DNA of 64,000 nt, from positions 61,380,705 through 61,444,704 of the forward strand of contig CAXKWD010000007.1 of NCBI GenBank assembly GCA_964059195.1. The letters run 5' to 3'. Positions 1-11,886 of this stretch are shown one piece after another (within the stretch, counting starts at the first letter, position 1; every line of letters starts with the position of its first letter). Both the position numbers and the translations under genes were made by a program. The notes beneath the pieces are model-generated. The model had not been told where the DNA came from and did no database searches. It was given only the letters and a program-made list of their open reading frames with translations. The stretch comes from Ectobius pallidus. Taxonomy: Eukaryota; Arthropoda; Insecta; Blattodea; Ectobiidae.

Positions 1-647
1 TGCACCATACAGTATTATGATAATTTTTCAAAAGAAAGTTTTTATTTATAGACTCTAGCTTAAACGAGAAATGGATAGAAATCTCAAGAAAAACAGTTTC
101 AAAGACTGAGCTGCATATTAATTTATTACAATGTATTAATTATCACAATACAACTAGTTAATAATTTAAAAAAGTAATAATTCACAATGTGCGCAAGGAT
201 ATGGAGCTGAGACGACTTTACATTGAACCCCTCCCGAACAAAATTTCACCGTACGCCCATGACTGTTATATACAGAAGATATATTACTCTGAAATGATTA
301 GGTCTACATACATTAAGTGGTTCTTTGCTAGTGTATTTTGTGAATTGTTGACATATTTTAAGAATGTCTCATACTAGTGTATACGAGTTTGAATTAAGGT
401 TAAGTATCAAACTTTAGACCTTTGTTCTTCCATAAGTCCTGCTTAATGAATCATCTGCAACTTAACTCAGAAATCGATAACAAAAATAACTTATTCTCTG
501 CATATCATAATTGCAGTTCACTGTTTACTGACTAAACAAAAGCATTCAGGCACTTTGTTACATCAGTTTACCTGATTTTATTTCTTACAAATTTTTATGA
601 TCTACCCATCTTATTTCAGACAATAGCATGACTTCTTTAAAGAAAAC
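1..647. other. AT-rich stretch without a recognised feature
   Basis: No coding region, RNA gene or named repeat is recognisable. The short open frame at 189-377 shows no family resemblance. Confidence 0.5.
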
Positions 648-3043
648 ATGGATCCTGCTCGAAAAAAGGTGAAAATTTACTGTAACTGCAAAACTTGTGA
701 AAGTTCTATGCCGGTTAATCTACACCACTTGAAAGACTTTGACTCATGGAATGCTCTGTACAATGCCGTGGTACTAAGACAATTTGAATCAACAATAAAA
801 CTGCATGAGGGGTTAAGTGACTAACAAATACCTGACATTTACTACCATAAAGAATGTTGCAAATGTTTTGTCCACAAAAAAGTCTTGAAAAAATCGCCTG
901 CCCTGCATATAAAGATAATAGAGGCATCAACAGAACTCCATCATCTATCAGGAGATCGTTGCCTGATCGGAAAAATGCTAGTACTACTGAGTGTGTTTAT
1001 CCGGAGATTTGAATTTTTTGTGACAAACCAGGAAAATACTCCCAAAATACGTTTGTGTTCACATTCGAACTGATTTGTTCAGTAACCCACGTTTCATTGT
1101 TTGATCAGAACTGATTGATAAAGTTACCCACCATTTGACTGGCGTTGGGTTCGAATTTAAGGCATCCACTAAAATAAATTTTCAGTACAAATTGAACAAA
1201 GAATTTGGTGATCTGTTAAGATGTGTCAACGTTAACAACAGTGTGTATTTAGCTCTTTCAATTACACATTTGAAGCCTTAGCTAGTGACTATATTACCGG
1301 TAAAACGATTAAGTTGGACGCTCTTGAGCATGGTCACAATGTCAGTGAACAATGTCAGCTGATATTATGAAGAATTCAATAAACAATTCTATTTCCTCGG
1401 TAGAACAAGTTTGGACACAGAATATCAACAATCTCTCCATTGATGACTCCTTACTTTCTTGACGAAGCTCCTGAGTAGTAGTAAAAATAAAGTGGTAATA
1501 TAGTCTATAGCTCAAGATATGCTGTATGCAGCATTTTGAGTATTGAGAAACAACATCTTTTTTCAGCCATATCACTTTCTGTTCCTCTGCCAAGGGATGT
1601 TACCAATCTGTTCTTACCGTGCTTGCCTTCGATAACATAGACAGGTTTGAAGAAACTCTCAAGGGGAGTGGGACTTCTCACAGAGTTAATGGCATAGTAA
1701 TTCAACCATTCACTGAAACTTCTAGTACTAGATCACAACATTCTCTTTCTACTTTTGCTCCTGTTAAGTTAACAAGAAGATAAGGAAAATAGAAATAGAA
1801 GATCAACCTCTTCCTTGCTACATTCAGAAAATACGTAAGGAATGGACCTTTGCCAATAGAAGCAACCGATCTTCCTGCTGAGTTTGCATTATTTGTTGAT
1901 GAAGCAAGACACAAGAACTACGTATGGTTCTTAACAAGACTTTGGGAAACCAAAACCCAAAAGACCTGTTCGTGGACTGGCTTAGAAGGGATCATCTGAA
2001 AGTAACCCCAGACATGTTGAACTATTTGCCAACAATAGACAGACCTGCCACAGAAATGGCAACAGTCCTGCAGCAAATTCTGAGGCAAACTGAAGAAATA
2101 AGAAAATACTTGCATAGTAGTTGTAATGGGCCAAGCCCTTTACTGCAAGGCTATTGAAATATTATGGGCACATCAACAAGAAGAATAATGGCGAATCTTC
2201 CCCATGATGGGGAACTTCCACACAATTGGCATACTTTTTGGAAATTACGAACTTCGAGATCTAGCCGTGGAATTTGGTGTAATAGCACAGGGCTCTATCA
2301 ATAAAGTTCTTGCTGGTAAGCACTACAACCACGTAGTTCGCTTACAAAAGCTTGTATATGAAGCCTGCATGAGAGTTCTGTACTCTGGAATGAGTGGATT
2401 CAAACGAGCTGGACCTTTCCTACGTCTCTCAATGCTTCATTTCTCTGTACCGTGGGACGAATCATGCATCCTGTAATTCTGTACTTCAAGATGAACATAT
2501 TCAAGCCACTCTAAAGTATTTTGACAACTAGGCTACTTGACATACTTGACGTACAAGTAATGGAGCAACATCGTCCTTTTGGATGAAATATATCGATCTA
2601 GTGGAGCTACTTCTAGCTTTTCTTCTGGCTAATCGGGAAGGAGTTTTTAGCTGCTGTTAAAAAATGTTGCCTTGGTGTTTTTCTCTGGATAGAGTGAACT
2701 ACTCACGCTAAATATCATACCACTTCCCTGAACCAACTAAACTAGAAAAAAAGAGCCCTTTTGTTCACCAATACTTTGTAGATGGGGGGGTTTTCAGTAC
2801 AACTAAGAAGCAGCAACTTTTTTTCTAGAATTCCAGTGGACCAAGCCATCAAAGAGACTGTGATCAAAGACACTCAAACTCCTGAAGGTACTAAAGGTTT
2901 CAGTCTGAAAAAGCAGGCTGTAGCCAAACCCTGGGCTGTAGCACGGTACTATGTTAATACTGAGTACAGAGCTTGTCACTAAGAAACCTCCACAACTTTC
3001 TATCGTCCAGCAAAACAAATCAGTGCCACCCTGACCCCCGAAG
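648..3043 (+). pseudogene. Multicopy PIN/FEN1-like + Cys-rich family, copy A, 5' part
   Basis: A decayed copy of a large protein family of unknown function that I know as multicopy in insect and cnidarian genomes. Family landmarks appear in order but in changing frames. These are an N-terminal Cys-rich segment (CNCKTC near 685), PGKYSQNTFVF near 1030, a LEETLKGSGTSHRVNGIVIQ-like stretch near 1650-1700, PKDLFVDWLRRDHL near 1960, the YIDLVELLLAFLLANREG segment near 2590-2645, and FSRIPVDQAIKETVIKDTQT followed by ARYYVNTEYRA at 2820-2975. At least eight stops or frame changes separate them, so it cannot make a full protein. It continues at 4908-6469 after an inserted repeat complex. Family membership is from recall. 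Whether the family is a mobile element or an amplified host gene is unknown. Confidence 0.7.
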
Positions 3044-3056
3044 CCCAAGGATACTT

Positions 3057-3855
3057 CTGTATCTGTATCTGGTACCCTATGATCCCCCGGTGGGGCGAAG
3101 GGGCCTCCAATGGAGGTTTCATTACCTATAGGCCCTACGAATTTTGATATGCTTATTTTCCGAGTGTCGGCCGCGGTGGTCTAGAGGTAGCGTGCCCGCC
3201 TCTAGATCCGCAGGGCGGGGGATCAAACCTGGCCGCGGTCGATGGATTTTTCAGGACGTAAAAATCCTGGGCACGGAGTCCTCCGGGAGGGACTTTAAGC
3301 TGGGGGTCCCGTGTCGTAGATTTACGGCACGAAAAAGAACTCCAAGCCTAAATTAGAGCCTCTGGACAAAATTTCTCGGCCCTTTCACGTCCAAGAATTA
3401 CTTAGTTTCCAGAGGGGGGTTGCGAGGCGATGGGCTTACCACCTGTCCCTCTACCCTTTCTCGGAAAATAAGCATATCAAAATTAGTATAGGTAATGTAA
3501 CCTCCATTGGAGGTCCCTTCACCCCCACCTGGGGATCATAGGGTACCAGATATTTTCCGCGAGAGGGTAGAGAGACAGGTGGTAAGCCCATCGCCTCGCA
3601 ACCCCCCTCTGGAAACTAAATATTTCTTGGACGTGAAAGGGCCGAGAATTTGTGTCCAGAGGCTCTAATTTAGGCTTGGAGTTCTTTTACATGCCGTAAA
3701 TCTACGACACGGGACCCCCAGCTTAAAGTCCCTCCCGGAGGACTCCGTGTCCAGGATTTTTACGTCCTGAAAATCCCATCGACCGCGGCCGGATTTGATC
3801 CCGCGCCCTGCGGATCTAGAGGTGGGCACGCTACCTCTAGACCACCGCGGCCGAC
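3057..3855 (-). mobile_element. Outer tRNA-derived SINE (minus), split by an inner SINE
   Basis: A SINE on the minus strand. Its tRNA-like head is at the right end (3770-3855; A-box-like TGGTCTAGAGGTAGCGTG, B-box-like GGATCAAATCC on the minus strand). Its 3' tail, with short ATACAG repeats, is at the left end (3057-3162). The whole insertion is flanked by a 13-bp direct repeat, CCCAAGGATACTT, at 3044-3056 and 3856-3868, as expected for LINE-driven retroposition. It lands inside pseudogene copy A. An inner SINE of the same family interrupts it at 3163-3550. Confidence 0.8.
3163..3550 (+). mobile_element. Inner tRNA-derived SINE (plus), about 390 bp
   Basis: Same family as the outer SINE, opposite orientation. 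A box and B box of the tRNA-like head lie at 3178-3235. The body continues to a tail ending GGGTACCAGA at 3550. The flanking repeat TATTTTCCG occurs at 3154-3162 and 3551-3559 and corresponds to the break point in the outer copy, so this is a later insertion into it. The two bodies pair as an imperfect inverted repeat of about 300 bp. The 3144-3356 open frame is a by-product. Confidence 0.8.
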
Positions 3856-3866
3856 CCCAAGGATAC

Positions 3867-4508
<642 letters not shown>

Positions 4509-4907
4509 GGCTAATAATAATAATTTATTTAGCCTTAGACATTACAAATGTATGGCACATAATATAAAGTAATTGAAGAGTAAGATTACAAACAATACAA
4601 GTACATCAAGTTTGACTTTGACCTAGCTTCTATTTAACACTTCGAAATATTCTTCTACTCTGTATGCACTTATTTCTATTAGTATTCTTTTGACTTCTCG
4701 CTTGAAATGAAGTATTTTGAGTTTTCTCACGTGTACAGGCAGTGTGTTGTAGAATTTTTTGCCCATTTCATTGAAGCTGTTGAGGGTGGTGCTATAATTG
4801 CATTGGCTAATTCTGAGGTCTTGCTTGCATCTTGTTGTGTTGCCATGAACTGAGCTGTTCGTAGGGAAGTCGGTTATATTGTTTCTTACGTATAGCAAGC
4901 ACTTCAT
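4509..4907 (-). mobile_element. CR1-like LINE, 5'-truncated 3' end
   Basis: The minus-strand frame (coding to 4623) encodes the C-terminal end of a non-LTR reverse transcriptase. It includes STTLNSFNEMGKKFYNTLP followed by a basic FKREVKRILIE helix and a terminal YRVEEYFEVL. This matches the end of the LINEs at 34936-36712 and 45067-54020 (KLYNTLP... / SLDEFF). Only about 400 bp of the 3' end is present. Sequence beyond about 4907 returns to pseudogene copy A. Confidence 0.7.
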
Positions 4908-6469
4908 TATGTATTGGGAAACTACGGTTAGAGATGAGAAAGACGTGACAGTTCTCACTGAACTTCTAGCCCAAAAGTGGACGAACCCCTTTGATTCCAA
5001 CCCTTCAGATATTGTACATTTGTGTACTGGAATGTCTGTTGATGTATCAACAGCTTCTGATCTCATTGATTCGGAAAACAAGGGGAAAATAGCTTGTCAA
5101 GAGTTCACGTTTCGGCTAGCTAAAGGAGAAGGATTTCATAAACCTATTAAAAAAGTGGGTCTGAAAACAACAAGAAGAGCAAAACAACCAAGGTCGGAAA
5201 CAAAGAAGCAATCCTCCAGTGTAACCGAAATCAATTCAGAAAAATGACCTATATTGCAGAAAACCAACTTGTCTTGAAGGAAGTGTTCAAATACCCTCTG
5301 GCACCGTTTCCATGGACTCTGGCGAATGTTGATGGGTCTTTGAAGAAAACATGCAAATTAGTGTTTGCCCATTTTTCTGCCGGAAAAAGATTCGGCCTGC
5401 ATAATTGATGCTATGGCTGTGCTTCAGTCCAACAAAGGAGAACAAAGAATGTTTGATGAATTGTGAACAATTTTTCTCAAGTAGGTTTTGAATATAAGTC
5501 GGAGCTGAAGTAGGGTTGACATAGTATTTGATGATTACCGAGAGGTTTCGATCAAATCGTTGGAGCAGGAAAAAAGAGGAACGATATCAAATTCAGCAAA
5601 ATCAAGGGTGGCCACAAAGTGGTTTGGTGGAGGAAGCTGATAAGGAACAGTTACAGCAAAAATAAAATGATAAAATTCTTGGTTGACAGTTGGAAAGAGG
5701 AGAAATTTAAAAACATAATTAGAAACCAAGAACTCTTCGTAACAGTTGGTGAAATCAGCTTCAAGATCATGTCTATTGGGAGTGAAACTGTTCCTGAGCT
5801 GTTCTGCACTCAAGAAGAAGCTGATTCCAGAATGATGCTACATCATATGAATCAGTACCATGCTTTTCTAATGATATGGATGTATTAGTTTTGGCTGTAG
5901 GTTTATGCAAAACCATAAAAAGCAAAAACTTTTGTATTGTGAAGAGAAACAAAAGCTTTTTAACAGTTATTCAAGTTTCCCAGATAGTATCTGCCTTAGG
6001 CAAGCAGCTTGTTACAGCTCTCATTGGGTATTATTGCTGGTCTAGCCATGACATAGTCAGTGCTTTTGCTGGCCAGGGAAAACTTAAAGGATTTAAGCTT
6101 TTGTGCAAAAAGGAACAGAGGTTTATTGAAGCATTCAACAAGTTAGGCAGAGATTGGGTGCTGTCTGATGATGTTGATGACACCATAGAAGAATTCATCT
6201 GCCATTTATATGCCCCCAAATGCAAGGGGAAATCTGTTAATGAGCTTTGCTACCAGATGTTCAGAGGGAAGGAGGGGCAAATTGAGAGCTTCCAAATGCC
6301 TCCTTTGGTACTTTCCTTTTTGTGGTGTCACTGCAAGAACAACTGTGCACTAGAAACTTGCTCGTGCTTAGCAACTCAAATCCGGTGCAAGGGGTGCACC
6401 CAAGCAACAGCAGATAAGGAAGAGTGCTATGACAATAACTGTAATAGTGATTCTAGTGAAGAAGAATGA
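4908..6469 (+). pseudogene. Multicopy PIN/FEN1-like + Cys-rich family, copy A, 3' part
   Basis: Continuation of the pseudogene at 648-3043. Landmarks are NPSDIVHLCTGMSVD (about 5000-5045), FKYPLAPFPWTLANVDGSLK (5290-5345), KMIKFLVDSWKEEKFKN (5665-5715), QEEADSRMMLHH (5813-5848), and after a frame change SNDMDVLVLAVG (5867-5902). The frame 5876-6469 is then open to the end. It carries SHDIVSAFAGQGKLKGFKLL (6050-6105) and a cysteine cluster (CHCKNNCALETCSC ... CKGC, 6330-6400) before an acidic tail. The EAD / D-x-D-VLVL / D-x-x-SAF series resembles the acidic motif order of PIN/FEN1-type nucleases; that comparison is my inference. Stops and frameshifts occur around 5248, 5400-5530 and 5865. Confidence 0.75.
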
Positions 6470-6609
6470 ATTCAAATTTGTTAATAGTATTATATAAGGC
6501 ATTTTTATAGTTATTTTTATTTCTTAGTTGCTCACACCCTGTTTTCATTTCTGAAAGTTTTGTTCAAAGTTTCATATAAATACCAATATTTTTTTTTCTT
6601 TTCAAAAAA

Positions 6610-7070
6610 GCTTGCCGCCACCGTATTGAGATGAATCTTCATGGCATTTTGAAGTGTTTTGAAGTTCTTCGTTGGTGTGGGAGCGCTGTCCTCCCAGATC
6701 TTTCTTCAGCTTCCAAAAAAGATGAAAGTTACTTGGCACAGGACGAGTTTTTGAAATCCATCATGATAGGGGATGAAACATGGATTCGTTACGACAATCC
6801 AAACAATGGATGGACACAAATTTCCCAAACAAACCCAAGATCTAGCTTCCACACCAACAAAGAATTTCAAAACACTTCAGAATGCCATGAAGGCCCATCT
6901 CAGTACGTTAGCGGCAAACTCTATGAAGAGGGTATTGGAAACTGGAAAGTTTGTACCATGCTATGAAAAATGTCTCAATCGGAGCACGACTAAGTAAAGA
7001 AGTAGCTAGAAGGTGTACCTAAATGTTCCAAATAAAACAGTTTTGATTTTCACTGTGGTTTTCATTATAT
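6610..7070 (+). pseudogene. mariner-like transposase relic, internally deleted
   Basis: The frame from 6631 contains IMIGDETWIRYDNP at 6760-6800, the region around the first catalytic Asp of mariner transposases (usually TGDE-W-YDNP). After a jump and frame change, a C-terminal-like stretch (RVLETGKFVPCYEKCLN, 6930-6980) follows. The middle, which should carry the second and third Asp, is missing. No terminal repeats were found. Confidence 0.5.
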
Positions 7071-7719
7071 GCCCCATCGATGGTTGAAGAAAAAAATAAC
7101 CCTCGTACATTATCATTCCATCGTATTCAAAACGAAAACTTTCAGCTATCACTTATAAAACTTGATCATACAGTACCGTAACAAACTATTTGAGCAATAC
7201 AAAGTTCCTGGGACCATGAAATTAAATATACCACCTCGGCCATTTATATACATTCCAGAGACAGTACGGTATGTTTTGTACACAATAATTTATATTCTTT
7301 CAAACTTTACAAAGATTACTGGTATCAATTTAGGCCTACAACTTATGAACATTTATTTCATTCCATATTATACAACAACTTAGACATAAAAAAAGAATAG
7401 CCTATAGTTATAGATCCCATAAAGGAATATATTTATGTAGTAAACTGCCAGGAGTAACGAAAGAACAAAGTATATAGGCCTACTATTCAAGAAATAACTT
7501 AAGAGCTTGCTCCTTAAATGTAATATGTTCTACAGAGTTGAGGATTATGTAAATTTTCCTGGAACTACTAGAAATACTTGAGTCTGCACTGCATAAAAGT
7601 TCCATTATAGTTCCGGTATACCATTGCACACTGCCTATTTTGAACAGTATGTTTTTGTGATAAAGGTTGGAATTATGTGAGGATACTGCTCTTAAAAACC
7701 AGTTAATGTACATATTTAC
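7071..7719. other. Intronic or intergenic stretch, no feature recognised
   Basis: AT-rich sequence just downstream, in ABC-gene orientation, of the exon at 7720-7896. I looked on the minus strand for an exon of the second transmembrane domain and found none. Confidence 0.4.
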
Positions 7720-7896
7720 CTGTATTGACTGTTGTGAAATCTGTCTTACTATAACTGACATCTTTCTTTTTGAGGTTGCTTTATTTTCAGGCTCATTGTT
7801 TTTATCTTTTGTGAAACTAGCAAGACCTAGCAATTTGGTATACATCACATGGTTGCCAATCACTTCTTCATATGAACCTTGTGCTTCTATTTCTCC
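7720..7896 (-). CDS. ABCC4-like: ABCC (MRP4-like) transporter, exon: end of NBD1 and linker
   Basis: A 177-nt exon (59 codons, phase 0 at both ends) on the minus strand. A polypyrimidine-rich acceptor ending TTTTTAG lies just above 7896, and the donor CAG|GTAAAT is at 7714-7719. It begins GEIEAQGSYEEVIGNHVMYT, which directly continues the VVVINN end of the exon at 30971-31154; this is the G-x-I-x-A-x-G-(S/T)-Y-x-E-(L/V) strand and helix that closes ABCC-type NBD1. The rest (KDKNNEPENKATSKRKMSVI) is charged and variable, as expected for the linker to the second transmembrane domain. No stops occur. The intron upstream of it, about 23 kb (7897-30970), holds SINEs, hAT, Harbinger, RTE and BEL elements. 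Both strands are open here, but only the minus reading fits a family. Confidence 0.85.
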
Positions 7897-8660
7897 CTAA
7901 AAAGCAAAATAAATAAAATCCAGGTAAAACCATAGCATAGGTAGGCTTACCCATTATGATACTTGTTTTGGTGGTAATATATCTATACAGGACGTTCAGG
8001 ATGGCCATCCAGCATTGTGCAAGACAATCTGGATTTTGAGCTAGTCATTCTTCATCCAGCACTAACTCATGCCTGATGCTAATTTATCCTCCTTTTTGAG
8101 AATGCACTACTTAAAAATATTTTTCTATGAAATTGGCAACATGGGAAAGGGATATAAACTGTTTGCAAATGGTCTCCATTAAAGCAAAGCTCCAAATCTG
8201 CAACAATTTCTCAGAAACTGCTCAGCCATGGGTGAATAAGATCGCAGATTGAGGAGCAGACTGAAAAGAACCATAGGGAAGGGCTGCAATCCCATTTGAA
8301 AAGAAATAAATAATGAAATACAATAAAATAAAACAATGCCTGGATAATAAGGAAACAAGTGAATAAATAAGGCATAGCTCGTAGCCTGTTTAGAAATTTA
8401 TTGTAAATATTAAATGCACTGAATTAAACAAACACTAATTGCACTGAAGTAAAAGAAAAAAAATGTCAACTGCGGTGATCTAGAGGTGAAGAAGACACAT
8501 TAATAAAAAAGTAAAATAACACAAAGGAAATTTATATCTCGGATCTTTGAAGCATAAGCACTCTTCACATTTCTGTTCTTGATGTAACTGAGGTGGTGTT
8601 CACAGTGAATAGTATAATAATAATGATGAAAAAGGTCATGTGGAATGTGGTTATGATGTG
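7897..8660. other. Start of the 23-kb ABC intron, no element recognised
   Basis: AT-rich intronic sequence between the exon at 7720-7896 and the minisatellite. I see no coding family or terminal repeats. Confidence 0.45.
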
Positions 8661-8689
8661 TGTACTACCAATGATGATGATAATATGGC

Positions 8690-8990
8690 ATGTGTTCATC
8701 TTGATGATAATGTAGAATTGGTTGTCTTGTTGAAGAATAATGTAGAATGTAGTTGTCTTTTGATGAATCATGTAGAATGTGGTCATCTTGCTGATGATAA
8801 GGTAGAATGTGTTCGTCCTGTTGAGGGTAATGTAGAATGTGGTCGTCTTGTTGAGGGTAATGTAGAATGTGGTCATCTTGTTGACGGTAATGTAGAATGT
8901 GGTCGTCTTGTTGACGGTAATGTAGAATGTGGTCGTCTTGCTGATGATAAGGTAGAATGTGTTCATCTTGTTGATGGTAATGTATAAATG
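8690..8990. repeat. Minisatellite, about ten 30-bp units
   Basis: Imperfect tandem array with a 30-bp period sharing the core AATGTAGAATGTGGTCGTCT. Units differ at a few fixed positions (GTCGTC/GTCATC, GACGG/GAGGG/GATGA). Because 30 is divisible by three, several frames stay open on both strands (for example 8640-8987 plus, 8565-9068 and 8665-9042 minus). On the plus strand the array reads as a decapeptide like GNVECGRLVD. It lies inside the ABC intron, so coding is unlikely. Confidence 0.9.
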
Positions 8991-11404
8991 AAAATATAAT
9001 TTGAAATTGGCGGTCGAAGGTTGTTGAATTGATTGTAGACACTGCACAATGTGTTGTTTAAGAACCACGTGGCGTTAGAACAAAGGAAGACAGCCCCGCC
9101 AGAGCTCTGGCTGGCGGATTGATGGATTGAGAAGACTGGCGCTCGAGGAGGCAGGACTTAACATATATATTACAATGATAAATAGGCAGGTCTATTGATT
9201 GGTCAACGACAAAAACCACTAGCCAATTAGAACTAGTTATTATGTCATGACAGAGTGACCAGGCACAATAAAAGTAAAATATCATTATTAGAACACAAAG
9301 GATTGTTTCCATTGTTCAACTAGAATGCTTGATGAGTAGAAGGCAACAAGGGAATAAACTAGGCCTAATACATAGGCTATTATGAAATATAAATTTCTAA
9401 ATTTTAGATAGATGCTGATATGATGTTTGAGAATTTCATGATGGGCTACATAAAACGGGATTAGAAAAGCTGATTGAGGCATGGATGGAAAGTTTCACAT
9501 CCATGTGTCGAGTCGTTTGTGATAAAAACTACATAATGGCATATTCAAATGAGGAATAAAATAAGAGAAAATAGTGTAATTGATTTATTGACATGTGGCA
9601 GCTTCTAGTAAGATTTCAGCGATGTTGGAAGCATTGCCAATAGAGAGATGAATCGCAGCGCCATGAAGTGTTAGTTTATCGTGTGACTGCAAATGCAACA
9701 TGGCCACGGCTAGCAGACGTAAAAAATCATATAATGAGTTGATATGTGTAATATTATTCTTAGAAATGCTTCAAACGAAACAAAAACATGATATATATGA
9801 ACCATGAAATAGGCTACAGTAATACAGGAAGCATATACAAGCGTAATGAGCTCGAATGAAATAAGGGTATGATTTAACTTTACATTTTGTTATTTGTCAT
9901 AACAGATTCTGTAAGCACATGCTGTTTCTAACGTGATTAATTAGAGGTATGATTTAAATCTTAGATTTCAAGCAGATCCCTTTCTGGTGGCGTGACGATA
10001 CAATGGGCAGTAAATTTCTGTCCAATATACAACTTGTGCAAGATCTTCCATGCAAGTGGACCCAAAGGTTTATGGCCAGCTATCCGGGCTCGTTCCCAGG
10101 TCCGTTATTATATGATTCAGAAAAACAGAGACGAAACTTGTAGTACAGAATTTATTATAATAATTTGAAAAACAAAAGCACAGCAATTAACAGTATGGAA
10201 TGAATAACCAAAACTGAGCATAGAACAATGCAATTTCAAAAACCAATACGCTTACCAAAAACTGTTGAGAAACAAAAATTATACATGTGAAGAAAATTTC
10301 AATACAGATAGAAAAGTGAAAGGCTTAAGGCCATTATATTGAGCATGGCATAGTTAGCAAGTTATCCTTCTTCCGTAAAAATGATATAAAACGAACCAAA
10401 CCGGAAAATGTAAATTACCAAAAAAAAAGCACAAAACCGAGAAAGAACACAAATCTGGTGGGTAAAATTAAATCATGTAAACCAAAAAGAACTAAAGAAA
10501 ACCCACCAGGAAAATTTAAGTTATAAAATTAAAGCATACCTGCTGGTAAACTAATACACTGGTTTGCTTAAATAGCAGCACCTTGTAAGAAAGCGATATG
10601 TATGTTTTTGTAATAATTTTCTAAGGATTTTTTTATGTATGTTTTGTCGATACAGAATATCGTAGCACTGGTGTAAATGGGGCCTTACCCTTGGGTTGTT
10701 TTCGCAATGAGTGATAATTACCAGGTAGCAGATTCAGTTTCATACAGTTCCCTGGTGTGTTCAGGGGGGAAGTATAGGATTTTTTTTCAATTATTTGTAA
10801 GTGCTGGTAGTGAATAAATACTGTGGGGCTATCAGCGTTATTAATTATACATCCCCCCAAAAAATTACGATATAATAATAGTCCTCCTTCCCCTTTCAAA
10901 ATTACCACAACAACGTACCCAATGCTAAATAAAGATAAACTTAAATGTGAGTTATCTGCTGCAGACTATGGAAATTAAACGGTATGTGAAACTACTACAA
11001 TGAGTGAATTTTTGTCATTCATAGGTGACAATAATTTGACAGATACATTTTATGAAATACATAAATGAGTGGAAATTGTTCTTACAATTCTTGTGGCACT
11101 GCTGAGTCGGTACGCTGTTTTAGTACATTAAAACTTGTAAAAAATTATCTGTGAAATTAATGGTCCAAGACACACTGAACGCTTTGGCTGTTCTATCAGT
11201 GATAAAAATATATAAGCAACATGGAGGATTTCCACCAGAAAGTAATTGAAAAATTCGCTATCTAGCTGATTACAACTACAAGAAATGAGTGAGTAGGCCT
11301 ATTGTTATCAGTCAAAATTTACACTTTTTAGAATATGTTTCACACTTGGTACTCTTTAAGGGATTATGCACAATCAGTTAAAACTCACTCTGTAAATTAA
11401 ATAA
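8991..11404. other. Intron interior, no feature recognised
   Basis: About 2.4 kb of AT-rich sequence. I found no recognisable protein family, tRNA or clear terminal repeats on either strand. Confidence 0.4.
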
Positions 11405-11640
11405 GTATTAAATGACTCGATGGCAGCTTCCATGTCTGAGTGGTTAGGCCATCCTCCCTTCACCGCTGGGACCTGGGATCGAATCTCGGTGGGTCCTTTG
11501 GAATGTGTGGTGGACAAAGTGGTGTCAGGACAGGTTTTCTCGGGATGCTCCTGTTTTCCCTACAGCATATCATTCCACCGTTGCTCCATTCTTCATACTA
11601 TAACTATTTGGTTGCAATAAAGATTATTATTATTAAGTAA
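11405..11640 (+). mobile_element. tRNA-derived SINE
   Basis: The head resembles a tRNA gene, with A-box-like TGTCTGAGTGGTTAGG near 11433 and B-box-like GGGATCGAATCTC near 11475. A roughly 120-bp body follows and the element ends in ATAAAGATTATTATTATTA. The imperfect flanks TAAATGACTCGA and TAAGTAATTCGA may be a decayed target duplication. The family differs from the SINE at 3057-3855. Open frames at 11420-11640 are by-products. Confidence 0.75.
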
Positions 11641-11886
11641 TTCGATACTTATAATCCTTAATTACTAATTTTTTACAGCATATTCTTAAATAGCACAATT
11701 TTACATATTTCGGCGGTGGAGGGTTGAAAACATTATTCACTGGCCCACCCTGCTTTTGGGGCCACCAGCCGCCACTGGTTACTAACGTAAATTGTGAAGT
11801 AAATAAGGCCAATATTTACTCCTACTCAGGGGGTAGAGTAAAGTTGTTTAGTAAGTGTGTTCTGTGGCATTGGCGTGAGTTATGAG

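Noticed and set aside
8565..9068. Repeat proteins of 115-167 residues on both strands
   Set aside because: They are by-products of a 30-bp minisatellite inside an intron. No start context, splice signals or family support any of them.
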